NCBI GenBank assembly: GCA_035566895.1
Contig: DATMQA010000029.1
Span: 1 to 64,000, forward strand
Source of the DNA: DATMQA01 sp035566895
Lineage (GTDB): Bacteria > Verrucomicrobiota > Verrucomicrobiia > Limisphaerales > UBA8199
Reading direction: 5' to 3'
Length of the DNA stretch: 64,000 nucleotides
In this document: piece after piece, positions 50,396 to 59,268 of the stretch
How positions within the stretch are numbered: the first letter of the stretch is position 1
Layout of the letters: each line of letters begins with the position of its first letter
Translations under genes and position numbers: made by a program
Notes under the pieces: generated by a model
Seen by the model: only the letters and a program-made list of their open reading frames with translations
Databases searched by the model: none
Told to the model about the DNA's origin: nothing

Positions 50396-51457
50396 ATGAA
50401 CATCCCAGAACATCGCAAGGCGATTGACCGGCTCGACGCCCAAATCGTCAAACTCCTCAACGAGCGGACCCGGCACGTACTGGCCATCGGCGAAATCAAG
50501 CGTAAGGCGGGAGCCGAAATCTATGCCCCGCACCGGGAACGAGCTGTGTTCAACCGGATTTGCCGGGTCAACTCGGGGCCGATCACGAATGACTCGCTGA
50601 AGGCCATTTACCGCGAGATCATGTCCAGCGCCCTCTCGCTGGAAAAATCCATGCAAATCGCCTATCTCGGGCCCGAAGCGACGTTCACCCATCAGGCCGC
50701 CATCCGCCGCTTCGGAGCAAGCCTCCGCTACTGTCCGCTCAAGACTATTAGCGACGTCTTCACTGAGGTCAGCAAGGGGCGCGCGGACTATGGCGTGGTC
50801 CCGGTCGAGAATTCGACCGAAGGAGTAGTGACTCATACCCTGGACATGTTCGTCGATAGCGACCTGAAGATTGTGGCGCAAATCGTCCTGCCCGTGCAGC
50901 ATTGCTTGCTGAGCAATAGTCCGCGTTCGCAAATCAAGAAACTCTTCGCTCATCCGCAGTCCCTCGGCCAATGCCGGCTCTGGGTCCAAAATAACCTGCC
51001 GCGGGCCGAAATCATCGAGACCTCCTCCAATGCCCGGTCGGCCGAACTGGCAGCGCGCGAGAAGTCCACCGCCGCCATTGCCGGCCTGCTCGCGGCCGAG
51101 AAATACGATCTGGACGTGCTGGAGTATGACATCCAGGACAACGCCGCCAACGCGACTCGGTTTCTGGTGCTGGGCCGGCAGTGCAGTCCGCCCACCGGCC
51201 ACGACCGCACCAGCATCATGATCAGCATCTTTGACCGCGTCGGCGCGCTTTATAGCGCCCTGTCCGCGTTTCGCAAATACCGCATCAACATGACCAAGAT
51301 CGAGTCCCGGCCCAGCAAACGGAAAGCCTGGGAATACTTCTTCTTCATCGACTGCGACGGCCACGTGCAGGATCGCAAAGTGGAAAATGCCCTCGGCCAT
51401 CTGGGCGAGCACTGCAACTTCGTCAAAGTGCTGGGGAGCTTTCCCAATACCGAGTAG
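50396..51457 (+). CDS. pheA: bifunctional chorismate mutase/prephenate dehydratase
   Basis: 353 residues. Residues 1-80 form an AroQ chorismate mutase (DRLDAQIVKLLNERTRHVLAIGEIKR). Residues 90-265 form prephenate dehydratase (AYLGPEATFTHQAA, DYGVVPVENSTEGVV, ATRFLVLG). The last 80 are a regulatory ACT domain with the Phe-binding region ALYSALSAFRKYRINMTKIESRP. It makes phenylpyruvate for phenylalanine synthesis and is probably feedback-inhibited by phenylalanine. Confidence 0.96.
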   Translation: MNIPEHRKAIDRLDAQIVKLLNERTRHVLAIGEIKRKAGAEIYAPHRERAVFNRICRVNSGPITNDSLKAIYREIMSSALSLEKSMQIAYLGPEATFTHQAAIRRFGASLRYCPLKTISDVFTEVSKGRADYGVVPVENSTEGVVTHTLDMFVDSDLKIVAQIVLPVQHCLLSNSPRSQIKKLFAHPQSLGQCRLWVQNNLPRAEIIETSSNARSAELAAREKSTAAIAGLLAAEKYDLDVLEYDIQDNAANATRFLVLGRQCSPPTGHDRTSIMISIFDRVGALYSALSAFRKYRINMTKIESRPSKRKAWEYFFFIDCDGHVQDRKVENALGHLGEHCNFVKVLGSFPNTE

Positions 51458-51532
51458 CCGCCTCCGTAGCGCGCAGCGCAAGGCCGATTCTTTCAGGTTG
51501 AATCGCACGATTCCTGCCCCCATCCTGCCCTC

Positions 51533-52504
51533 GTGAATCACCTGGCCCAGGCCCGGAAAGTCTTCTCCATCGAGTTGGCCGCGTTGAAAGCCGTGCGCGC
51601 GCAATTGGACGGCGCGTTCAGCGCGGCGGTCGAACTGGTCGTCCAGACCTTGCGCCAGCGCGGCAAAATCGTCGTCGTCGGCATCGGCAAATCCGGCAAT
51701 GTGGGGCATAAAATCGCCGCCACGCTCACCAGCACCGGCTCGACCAGCGTCGTGCTCAACAGTGTCGATGCGCTCCACGGCGATCTGGGCATCGTCAACG
51801 ACGGCGACGCCATCCTCGCGCTGAGCTATTCCGGTGAGTCTGAAGAATTGCTGAATCTCCTTCCCGCCCTGAAACGATTTTCGGTAAAAATCATCGCCAT
51901 GACCGGCGCGCTCAAATCCTCCCTGGCCCACCACAGCGATCTCGTCCTCAACGTCCGCGTGCCCAAAGAAGCCTGCCCGTTCAACCTGGCCCCGACCGCC
52001 AGCACCACCGCCATGCTCGTCCTGGGCGACGCTTTGGCGATGGCCGTGTTGCAGGCGCGCGGTTTCAAGCGGCAGGATTTTGCCCGGCTGCATCCTTCCG
52101 GCGCGATTGGCCGGGCGATGCTCTTGCGGGTGAGCGAAATCATGCGAACCGGCTCGCGCAACGCCGTCGCCGGGGAGAACCTCACCGTCAAAGAAGCCCT
52201 GATGGTGATGACCCAATCCAAATCCGGCAGCTTGAGTGTGGTGAACGCTCGCGGCAAGCTGGTCGGGGTCTTCACCGATGGCGATTTTCGCCGCCGCATG
52301 GCCGACGATGACAACCTGTTGACCCGGCCACTTAAGCAAGTCATGACCGCTCGCCCGATTTGCATCCGCGACAACGCCCTGGCGGCTGAGGCTCTCAAGA
52401 TATTCAACGAGCGCAACATCGACGATTTGATCGTCGTCAATGCCAAGAACGAACCAGTCGGCCTGGTGGACTCCCAGGATTTGCCAAAGCTAAAGCTGAT
52501 GTAG
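51533..52504 (+). CDS. kdsD: D-arabinose-5-phosphate isomerase
   Basis: 323 residues from a GTG start. SIS domain (KIVVVGIGKSGNVGHKIAATLTSTG, LALSYSGESEELLNLLP) followed by two CBS domains (SEIMRTGSRNAVAGENLTVKEAL..., VMTARPICIRDNALAAEALKI). This is the KdsD/KpsF architecture that converts ribulose-5-phosphate to arabinose-5-phosphate for Kdo in lipopolysaccharide. It supports a Gram-negative envelope. Confidence 0.95.
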   Translation: MNHLAQARKVFSIELAALKAVRAQLDGAFSAAVELVVQTLRQRGKIVVVGIGKSGNVGHKIAATLTSTGSTSVVLNSVDALHGDLGIVNDGDAILALSYSGESEELLNLLPALKRFSVKIIAMTGALKSSLAHHSDLVLNVRVPKEACPFNLAPTASTTAMLVLGDALAMAVLQARGFKRQDFARLHPSGAIGRAMLLRVSEIMRTGSRNAVAGENLTVKEALMVMTQSKSGSLSVVNARGKLVGVFTDGDFRRRMADDDNLLTRPLKQVMTARPICIRDNALAAEALKIFNERNIDDLIVVNAKNEPVGLVDSQDLPKLKLM

Positions 52505-52522
52505 AACTGAAAGAAAACTGCG

Positions 52523-53290
52523 ATGCGACAAATCCTCTCAACCGGCGCCGCAGCGTTGTTCACGCTGACTGCTTGCACCTCAACCAAAGCGGCCGTCACT
52601 TCAAACCAGCCGCCTATGCAAATGGCTAAAACATTCAAGCTCCAGAAGACTCAGCATCTCGACGTCAATTACCTGTTGTTCCTGCCCAAAGACTATGAAG
52701 CGAAATCTGCGAAGCGCTGGCCGCTGCTGCTCTTCCTGCACGGCATTGGCGAGCGTGGCACGGATGTCTGGAAGGTCGCCACCCACGGGCCCCCTAAATA
52801 CGTCGCCGAACATCCTGATTTCCCGTTTATTGTGGTCTCGCCGCAGTGCCCCGACGGTCAACTCTGGTCCAACGACACCTTGCTGGCCTTGCTCGACGAT
52901 ATAATGAGCCATTACGCCGTCGATACGCGTCGGGTTTACCTGACCGGCCTGAGCATGGGCGGTTACGGGGCCTGGAGCCTGGGTCTGGCCCACCCGGAGA
53001 AATTCGCGGCCATCGTGCCCATCTGCGGAGGAGGCGACCTCATCACCCTTTTCGTTTCCAGCCACGACAAGCCAGACGCTTTGAAGGCTCTGGCCGTTTG
53101 GGCGTTCCACGGCGCCAAAGACCCGGTAGTCCCGGTGCAGGAATCCCAGCGCATGGTCGAGCTACTGAAGAAATTCGGGGTGTCGGAAGTGAAACTCACG
53201 GTGTATCCCGAGGCGCAGCACGACTGCTGGACGGAGACCTACAAAAACCCGGAAGTTTACGACTGGCTCTTGCAGCATGAAAGGAAGTGA
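52523..53290 (+). CDS. alpha/beta-hydrolase esterase lipoprotein
   Basis: 255 residues. Lipoprotein signal ending LFTLTAC, then a phospholipase/carboxylesterase-like or PhaC-depolymerase-like hydrolase fold. The oxyanion region is LLLFLHGIGERGTD, the nucleophile elbow GLSMGGYGAW, the Asp in FHGAKDPVVPVQESQ and the His in YPEAQHDCW. It would act in the periplasm or at the outer membrane on an ester, possibly of a polysaccharide. Begins 18 bp after kdsD. Confidence 0.88.
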   Translation: MRQILSTGAAALFTLTACTSTKAAVTSNQPPMQMAKTFKLQKTQHLDVNYLLFLPKDYEAKSAKRWPLLLFLHGIGERGTDVWKVATHGPPKYVAEHPDFPFIVVSPQCPDGQLWSNDTLLALLDDIMSHYAVDTRRVYLTGLSMGGYGAWSLGLAHPEKFAAIVPICGGGDLITLFVSSHDKPDALKALAVWAFHGAKDPVVPVQESQRMVELLKKFGVSEVKLTVYPEAQHDCWTETYKNPEVYDWLLQHERK

Positions 53291-53595
53291 TGGGTGGCGG
53301 GTGACGAGTGACGGGGTGACAAGCTCCTCGTCACCCGCCACCCCTGAACTCGTCTCCTCAATTGGGGGGTGTGCATCCAAACGCACAGTTGGCAAACCCT
53401 GGAACGGGAGTAAAAGCGAGAGTAGCAACTGCTACATTATGGTTGTGGTTGGTTGTAAAGTTGGGGGCTGGTGGCAGTAACCACGCCGTGCAACCGGAAC
53501 TTGGCGCCACCAGCCCCTGCATTTTAGGAGGGTGACAAGCGACGGGTGACGGTTGACGAGCAGTTGGTCACCCGTGACCGTGTCATTTCCTTGTC
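53291..53595. repeat. stacked hairpins and repeats between esterase and trpS
   Basis: No gene in 305 bp. In order: a 17-bp perfect inverted repeat of the ggtgacg family (53292-53308/53327-53343, 18-nt loop); the 22-nt segment 53369-53390 shared with 12580-12601; a 12-bp perfect inverted repeat GGGGCTGGTGGC/GCCACCAGCCCC (53464-53475/53506-53517); and another degenerate gtgacgg array with its complement (53530-53585) up to the trpS stop. At least one hairpin may serve as bidirectional terminator for the convergent genes. Confidence 0.75.
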
Positions 53596-54561
53596 TCAGT
53601 CCAGCCCGCTCGCCTTCCTGGCCCGCTGCAAGACCTTCTGCGCCAGGCTGCGCGCTCTCGCCGCACCATCGGCCAGGACCTTTTCGACATAACCCAGGTT
53701 GGCTGCCAGCTCGGCCCGTTTGGCTCGCGCGGCCGAGAAATAATTCCAGTAGTGCTCGAACAGCGCCTTCTTCAAATCGCCATAACCCAGTCCACCCGCG
53801 CGCAAACGTTCCTCAAAATCCTTTGCCGTGCCGGCTGGGGCCACCAGGTTTAACAATTGGATCGCCAGGTTCTGGTCGGCGTCCGGCTTGGGCTCTTGCG
53901 GGGTGCGGCTGTCCATTTTGATGCTCATGATTTTTTTGCGTAGCGCCTTTTCCTCGCCGAAGATCTCGATGGTATTGCCGTAGCTTTTGCTCATCTTCTC
54001 CCCGTCCAGCCCGGGCACTTTGGCGACCTCGGACCGAATCTGCGGCTCAGGAATCACGAAGGTCTGGCCATACTGCTCATTGAATTTGACGGCGATATCA
54101 CGGGTCACCTCGACGTGCTGTTTTTGATCGAGCCCCACCGGCACAATATTCGAGTCGTAAATCAGGATGTCGGCCGCCATCAGCACCGGGTAGGCGAACA
54201 GCCCGTGATATGGCGAAATACCCTTGGCGACCTTATCTTTGTAGCTCGTGCACCGCTCCAGCAATCCCATCGGCGTGACCGAGGTCAGAATCCAGGTGAG
54301 TTCCGTCACTTCCGGCACGTCCGATTGACGGAAGAAAACCGTTTTCTTCGGGTCCAGCCCACAGGCCAGAAAATCCAGGGCCGCATCCAACGTGTTTTGG
54401 CGCCGCTCAGCGGGATCAAACAGCGAAGTCATCGAATGGTAATTGGCGATGAAATAAAACGCCTCGCCCTTGTCCTGCAGATCGAGGGAGGGCTTCATCA
54501 TCCCAAAATAATTCCCCAGGTGCAGCGCGCCCGAAGGCTGGATGCCGGATAAAATTCGCAT
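53596..54561 (-). CDS. trpS: tryptophanyl-tRNA synthetase
   Basis: 321 residues from the ATG at 54561. Class I signatures are ILSGIQPSGALHLGNYFG (HIGH-type HLGN) and GEKMSKSYGN (KMSKS). Substrate motifs include GLLERCTSYKDKVAKG and PVGLDQKQHVEVTRDIA. It charges tRNA-Trp. The open frame continues upstream into the recF end and should not be used. The sequence between recF and trpS is about 70 bp. Confidence 0.96.
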   Translation of the reverse strand: MRILSGIQPSGALHLGNYFGMMKPSLDLQDKGEAFYFIANYHSMTSLFDPAERRQNTLDAALDFLACGLDPKKTVFFRQSDVPEVTELTWILTSVTPMGLLERCTSYKDKVAKGISPYHGLFAYPVLMAADILIYDSNIVPVGLDQKQHVEVTRDIAVKFNEQYGQTFVIPEPQIRSEVAKVPGLDGEKMSKSYGNTIEIFGEEKALRKKIMSIKMDSRTPQEPKPDADQNLAIQLLNLVAPAGTAKDFEERLRAGGLGYGDLKKALFEHYWNYFSAARAKRAELAANLGYVEKVLADGAARARSLAQKVLQRARKASGLD

Positions 54562-54632
54562 GCGGCAAGGTAGCAACGAGGCGGGAGGTCGGAAAAGAGG
54601 AAAACCAGGATTTAAGAACCGGCGCTGCTTCC

Positions 54633-55709
54633 CTAGTCCTTCTTTAGCGTTCCTCCCATCACCATCCACCGCTGCGCCTCCTGTGCCTGCTCTGCCGGCC
54701 AGTTCTCCTCCGTGGCCGTCATGAAGGCCTGCCCTCGCGCCCGGTGCGCCTGCTCCAGCAACGGCAAAAAGCCGCTCCGCCGTTTGGCGTCGAGTTCGCC
54801 CATGATGTCGTCGATGAGCAGCACCGGCGGCGCGCCGTACAACGCGGTGAGGTGCTCCGCCTGGGCCATCTTGAGCGCGATGGCCAGGGTGCGCTTCTGG
54901 CCTTCGCTCCCAAACTGCGCAGCGGAGCGGTCATTGAGCAGCAGTTGCAAATCGTCCCGGTGCGGCCCGATGAGGGTCGTGCGATAGGTCCGCTCGCGCG
55001 CTCGGGATTGCGCCAGTTCAACGGTGAAATCCCCCTTCACGCTCGGCGCGTATTCAAGGCGAAATTGCTCCGCGTCGCTGGCAATGCGCTGGTAAGCCAG
55101 TGAGGCCAGGGGCGAGAACCTGGGGGCCAGCTCGCGGCGCAGGCGGATGATTTCCTGGCCGGCGCTCACCAATTCGCGGGAGAAGCCGTCCAGCGCCATC
55201 GGGTCGAGCATGGATTGCTTCAACAGCGCATTGCGCGAGCGCAAGGCCTGGGTGTAGCGCTGCAACAGCGGCAGATAACCCGGGTGCGTTTGCGACAGCA
55301 GCAGGTCCAGGAAACGCCGCCGGCCGCGGCCCGGCCCTTTGATGAGCAGCAAATCTTCCGTGCAAAAGACCACGGTGCGCAGCACCCCCAGGTATTCGGT
55401 GAGCTTGCGCACCGGGCGGCCATCCAGATTGAGGCTGCGCTCCTGGACCGACCAATACATTTTGGTCTCATGCTGGCCCAGGCCGACGATTTGGCTGCCG
55501 ACAAAATACCCCTTTTGCCCGTGCCGAATCATCTGCGCGCCGCCGACACCGCGAAACGACCGCAAGGTCGCAACCAAATAGAGGGCCTCGAGGATATTGG
55601 TCTTGCCCTGCGCGTTATCGCCCAGCAGCAAGTGAAAACCCGCCGCAAAATCGGCATCCAACCGCCCATAATTGCGGAAGTCGCGAAGCCGGAGATGCGC
55701 CAGGTGCAT
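54633..55709 (-). CDS. recF: DNA replication and repair protein RecF
   Basis: 358 residues from the ATG at 55709. Walker A GDNAQGKTNILEAL follows the typical N-terminus HLAHLRLRDFRNYGRLDADF. The signature SEGQKRTLAIALKMAQ and Walker B PPVLLIDDIMGELD are intact. RecF loads RecA at gaps with RecO and RecR. The extra upstream frame (Phe/Val/Cys-rich) is a 10-bp tandem repeat and not part of the protein. Confidence 0.95.
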   Translation of the reverse strand: MHLAHLRLRDFRNYGRLDADFAAGFHLLLGDNAQGKTNILEALYLVATLRSFRGVGGAQMIRHGQKGYFVGSQIVGLGQHETKMYWSVQERSLNLDGRPVRKLTEYLGVLRTVVFCTEDLLLIKGPGRGRRRFLDLLLSQTHPGYLPLLQRYTQALRSRNALLKQSMLDPMALDGFSRELVSAGQEIIRLRRELAPRFSPLASLAYQRIASDAEQFRLEYAPSVKGDFTVELAQSRARERTYRTTLIGPHRDDLQLLLNDRSAAQFGSEGQKRTLAIALKMAQAEHLTALYGAPPVLLIDDIMGELDAKRRSGFLPLLEQAHRARGQAFMTATEENWPAEQAQEAQRWMVMGGTLKKD

Positions 55710-55722
55710 GGGGATTGATTGC

Positions 55723-55752
55723 CACAAAAGAACACAAAAGAACACAAAAGAA
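55723..55752. repeat. three perfect copies of a 10-bp repeat
   Basis: cacaaaagaa is repeated three times exactly, with a partial fourth copy, 13 bp upstream of the recF start. The array lies in the recF leader region. Confidence 0.9.
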
Positions 55753-55970
55753 CATGAAGGGCCTGCCACGAAAAGTTGGAGCTTTAGACCGCGGATAACG
55801 GCTCGCGCGGATGAAGAATTAACGGAAGGTGAAGAGTATGCAGCAGGGAGACGGCCGTCTCATTTCAAAATGTCATGCGCTCCCGGTCTTCCGGTATCCG
55901 CTCGAGGCTTGCTCCGGGGCGGCGGATGCCCTACAAGCATCGCCGGCGGGAGCAACGCCGCCAGACGCTT
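55753..55970. other. divergent spacer between recF and GYF_2 gene
   Basis: About 218 bp that should carry the promoters of recF (minus) and the GYF_2 membrane-protein gene (plus). I see no strong -10/-35 pair. The open frame reaching into it from 55875 has Arg-rich shadow composition. Confidence 0.45.
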
Positions 55971-56951
55971 ATGTATAAAATCATCGGGGCGGATCAAAAG
56001 GAGTATGGCCCGGTCACAGCAGACCAGTTGCGTGAATGGATTACCCAAGGGCGCGCCCATGGGCAGACGGCGGTGCTGGCGGAAGGAGCGCGGGAATGGA
56101 AGCCGCTGGCGACTTGCCCGGAGTTTGCGGAGGTGTTGACCGGAAGTACCGGGCGGCTGCCGAAGGCGGGAGGAACGTCTCCACCAGCAAACTTGGCAGT
56201 TTGGACGACGGAGGTCCTCGCTCGGCAGCCCGTGGTCCAGATCGGCCGTTGCCTTTCCCGAGCGGGCACACTCTTGAAGGCCAATTTCGGGCTGCTCTTT
56301 GGGGCGACCGCTGTGGTGTGGCTGATAAGTTTGTGCCAGCTCAATCCGTTTGTCGGAATTATTTACTGGGTTCTTTCCGGCCCCTTGCATGGGGGGCTGT
56401 ACCGGATATTTCTGAAACGGATTCGCGGCCAGCCTGCCGCCATTGGCGAGGTCTTTGAAGGGTTCAAGCAGGGCTTCGCGCAGTTGATGCTGGCTGGAGT
56501 GATCAGCTCGCTCTTGAGCGCTATTGGCATGTGTTTCTGTGTTTTGCCGGGTATTTACTTAATGATCGCTTGGGTCTTCGCGGTACCGCTCGTGGCCGAC
56601 CAGCACCTGGAGTTCTGGTCGGCACTGGAGCTAAGCCGAAAAGCGGCCACCCGAGTTTGGTTCGAAATGCTCGGACTGCTTCTGCTGGCCTTTTTGCCTT
56701 TAATCCTGGTCGATATTTTCGTTGGAATTAAGACCTCTTTGACAGTTTTCTCGAGCCTCCAGGGATTACTGGGTACCGGGCAACTTGATATCGAGCGAAT
56801 CGTCCACGCGTTTGCCCAAATCCCTAAGAGCAACTATTTGTTCGGCCTCTTAACCAAACTCGTTCTCCTGCTCAACTTGCCGTTTGCGTTGGGCGCACTG
56901 ATGGTAGCGTATGAAGATATCTTTGGCGCTCGGCCCGCGGAAACCGCTTAG
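55971..56951 (+). CDS. GYF_2-domain polytopic membrane protein
   Basis: 326 residues from the ATG at 55971. Residues 1-50 form a GYF_2 (DUF4339) domain with YKIIGADQKEYGPVTADQLREWI and VLAEGAREWKPLA. A linker and about five membrane segments follow (LFGATAVVWLISLC, LMLAGVISSLLSAIG, MLGLLLLAFLPLILVDIF, LLTKLVLLLNLPFALGALM). GYF_2 proteins of this shape are frequent in Verrucomicrobia and Planctomycetes, but their role is unknown. The next gene starts inside its last 41 bases. Confidence 0.85.
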   Translation: MYKIIGADQKEYGPVTADQLREWITQGRAHGQTAVLAEGAREWKPLATCPEFAEVLTGSTGRLPKAGGTSPPANLAVWTTEVLARQPVVQIGRCLSRAGTLLKANFGLLFGATAVVWLISLCQLNPFVGIIYWVLSGPLHGGLYRIFLKRIRGQPAAIGEVFEGFKQGFAQLMLAGVISSLLSAIGMCFCVLPGIYLMIAWVFAVPLVADQHLEFWSALELSRKAATRVWFEMLGLLLLAFLPLILVDIFVGIKTSLTVFSSLQGLLGTGQLDIERIVHAFAQIPKSNYLFGLLTKLVLLLNLPFALGALMVAYEDIFGARPAETA

Positions 56952-57309
56952 CCGCCAGACCGCCTGGGGGTGCCTCACCACCAATCTCGCTCTGCCCGGT
57001 TTTGGTTCCCTGGTAGCGGGGCGTGCTGTCGGCTATTGGCAGGCGGTGCTGGGCATTGGCGGCCTGATCTTGACCGGCATTTACGGCGTGCGCTTCATCT
57101 ACTGGAACCTGACCAATTGGTCGCGGCTGCATGGGCCGCAAGCCGATCCCTTCACCGTGTTCGGTGAGATGTGGATGGAGCTGCGCTGGGCACTGCTTGG
57201 CATGGCCGTGTTTCTCATCGGTTGGCTCTGGGCACTATCAACCAGCCTGCAGATTATTCAGGAGGCCAAGAGGAAAGAACCTGGCCTGACCCCGCCACCT
57301 TTCACCTGA
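56911..57309 (+). CDS. small membrane protein coupled to the GYF_2 gene
   Basis: 132 residues. About three membrane segments (PGFGSLVAGRAVGYWQAVLGIGGLILTG and RWALLGMAVFLIGWLWALS are clearest), with a short cytosolic Lys/Arg tail. The 41-bp overlap with the GYF_2 gene in another frame implies co-translation, so the two probably act together. I recognise no family. Confidence 0.75.
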   Translation: MKISLALGPRKPLSRQTAWGCLTTNLALPGFGSLVAGRAVGYWQAVLGIGGLILTGIYGVRFIYWNLTNWSRLHGPQADPFTVFGEMWMELRWALLGMAVFLIGWLWALSTSLQIIQEAKRKEPGLTPPPFT

Positions 57310-57381
57310 CGGCAGTCCGGCACCCGCAGCCCGAACCACCTGTTGCCGGCCCGCCCTGCACTTTACTCCCTAAAAGAAAAC

Positions 57382-57430
57382 GGGCACGTCCGCCTGTTCT
57401 GCACAGGCTGGGGCGTGCCCAATTGTTTTT
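57382..57430. terminator. bidirectional intrinsic terminator
   Basis: A strong stem (GGGCACG at 57382-57388, CGTGCCC at 57414-57420) with an inner stem gcctg/caggc is followed on the plus strand by aattgttttt. On the minus strand it is followed by gttttctttt. It separates convergent genes and can terminate both. Confidence 0.8.
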
Positions 57431-57442
57431 CCGATTGTGCCC

Positions 57443-58261
57443 TTACCTGCCGTTCTGCGCTGTCACCGTTTCCGAGGACGCACCGGTATCGGCGATGCGG
57501 TTGGCGACGTTGATGCCGTTCACGTCGTTGTAACTCAAGGTGAGTTTGTCTCCGGGGCGCAGGTCGCGCAGATGTCCGTTGGGTTTACCGTTAAGCACGA
57601 TGGCGCAGTCATGGCCTAGATTGAAGGCCCTGCCGCCGAGAAGACCCTTGGCCTTCACGGTCCGCTCGTCCAGATCGATGGCCGTGAGCGTGCCGGTGAA
57701 GGTCGCGCTGGTTTGCTCGATCTCGCACGCCGTCGCCCCCTGTTTGGGCGCCTCATAAATGACCGTCACGTGTTCACCGGGCTGTACGTCGGCGAGCGTG
57801 CCGGATTTGTTTTCATAGAGCCGGACTTTGCAGTCATCGGCGAGGCGGAAAGTCTTTTCCAGCACCCCATGATGCACGGTGAGGGTGTGCCTGGTGGCAT
57901 CGAGGGCCTTCACTGCGCCCTCATACCGCAACGGTTCCTGGAGGACGCGGTCCGCCACCAGCACGCCTTCGGCATTCTGGTAACCGATACTGACCTTCTG
58001 ACCCGGATGCAAATCCGCCAAGGCGCCCGAACCTTTGGCCAGAAACGTGTAAGTGCAAGTGTCGCCAAGGTGGAAGCGCTTCTGGAGGAGCACTCCTTGC
58101 ACCTGCAGCACGTGTTCTTTCGCGTCCACGGCGGAGACCGTGCCCGTGAACATTTTCTCGTGTCGAGTGACATTGGCCGCCTGGTCCGCCGGCACCCTCA
58201 ATACCCCTGCCGCCAAAACGGACAGACACACAACCGTCGAACTTAATGCAGTAGTTTTCAT
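57443..58261 (-). CDS. secreted protein with three tandem DUF5666-like repeats
   Basis: 272 residues. A signal peptide (VVCLSVLAAGVLRVPADQA) precedes three homologous units of about 75 residues. Each opens with a T/YxGxVxAxD strand (FTGTVSAVDAKEHVLQV, YEGAVKALDATRHTLTV, FTGTLTAIDLDERTVKA), has a F-L-D/H-C strand (FHLGDTCTYTF, FRLADDCKVRL, FNLGHDCAIVL) and ends in an LxPGxxVxxxY motif. The conserved Cys in each repeat is notable. The fold is probably a small OB-like beta barrel. Function unknown; DUF5666 identity is inferred from pattern only. Confidence 0.8.
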   Translation of the reverse strand: MKTTALSSTVVCLSVLAAGVLRVPADQAANVTRHEKMFTGTVSAVDAKEHVLQVQGVLLQKRFHLGDTCTYTFLAKGSGALADLHPGQKVSIGYQNAEGVLVADRVLQEPLRYEGAVKALDATRHTLTVHHGVLEKTFRLADDCKVRLYENKSGTLADVQPGEHVTVIYEAPKQGATACEIEQTSATFTGTLTAIDLDERTVKAKGLLGGRAFNLGHDCAIVLNGKPNGHLRDLRPGDKLTLSYNDVNGINVANRIADTGASSETVTAQNGR

Positions 58262-58393
58262 AGCTATACAAGGTACGCTGAAAGTCGAAGTCGTTCAACC
58301 CAGCACAACTTGCTGATAAGTAATAGCTTACGCTGGTCGCTCCGCTCTTACTTTGAAATTCCTGGCGCCGACCTGGAATCCCAAATCCAGTTT

Positions 58394-58424
58394 GGCAGAA
58401 TGATTCTGCACTAATCATTCTGCC
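58394..58424. repeat. ggcagaatgatt inverted repeat
   Basis: Perfect 12-bp arms (58394-58405, 58413-58424) around a 7-nt loop in the divergent spacer between the triple-repeat protein and lepB. This hairpin type is reminiscent of dispersed repeats in related genomes (from memory) and may not be lepB-specific. Confidence 0.75.
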
Positions 58425-58482
58425 TTTCGGGTTTCGGATTCCGGAAATTGAACGCCCTCTCCCGGCGGGCGTCGAATGTCCT

Positions 58483-59187
58483 ATGAACGCCTCAACCTTC
58501 CGTTCCCGTGCGCGGCGCTGGTGGCGCAAAGAAATCCGTCCGCTGCTCGTGGTGGCGCTGGTGGTTTTTTCCCTTCGGTCCTCGCTGGCGGACTGGAGCG
58601 ACGTGCCCACGGGCTCGATGAAGCCAACCATCGTCGAGGGCGACCGCTTGTATGTGAACAAGCTGGCTTACGACCTGAAGGTGCCGTTCACCACCTGGCA
58701 CTTGGCGGAATGGAGCAACCCGCAAAGGGGCGACATTGTGGTTTTCTTTTCACCTCACGACGGACAGCGTCTGGTCAAGCGTGTTGTGGGTCTGCCTGGC
58801 GACACCCTGGAGTTGCGAAATAATGTTTTGGTTCTCAACGGCCAGCCGGTCGAATACAAACCGCTTCCTGAGCAATTGTTGCGGGATGTCACGCCGGCCG
58901 AGAGGAACACCCAGGTCTTCGCCACCGAACAACTTCCTGGCCAACAGCACGCTGTCACAGCGATTCCGTCGGTTGCGGCCAGGCGCGATTTCGGTCCCTG
59001 TCTCGTGCCCGAGGGAAAATATTTCATGATGGGCGATAACCGCGACAACAGCTTCGACTCGCGCTATTTTGGGACCGTGGAGCGCCGCCGCATTGTCGGC
59101 CGCGCGACCGCGGTGGCGCTCTCCTTTGATCGTCAAAATTACTGGAACCCACGTTGGCATCGATTCTTCAGCTCGCTGAAGAGTTGA
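58483..59187 (+). CDS. lepB: signal peptidase I
   Basis: 234 residues. One membrane segment (PLLVVALVVFSLRSSLA) is followed by the catalytic Ser in DVPTGSMKPTIVEGD and the general-base Lys in RLVKRVVGLPGDTLEL. Box E is MMGDNRDNSFDSRYFG. It cleaves signal peptides of exported preproteins at the outer face of the inner membrane. Standard length. Confidence 0.95.
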   Translation: MNASTFRSRARRWWRKEIRPLLVVALVVFSLRSSLADWSDVPTGSMKPTIVEGDRLYVNKLAYDLKVPFTTWHLAEWSNPQRGDIVVFFSPHDGQRLVKRVVGLPGDTLELRNNVLVLNGQPVEYKPLPEQLLRDVTPAERNTQVFATEQLPGQQHAVTAIPSVAARRDFGPCLVPEGKYFMMGDNRDNSFDSRYFGTVERRRIVGRATAVALSFDRQNYWNPRWHRFFSSLKS

Positions 59188-59268
59188 GCAATACTCCATC
59201 TCCCCGGTCCCCCACCCCGTCCACCACATTGACATCGAGTTCGGGCCGTGACTATATTTGCGGCCTTT

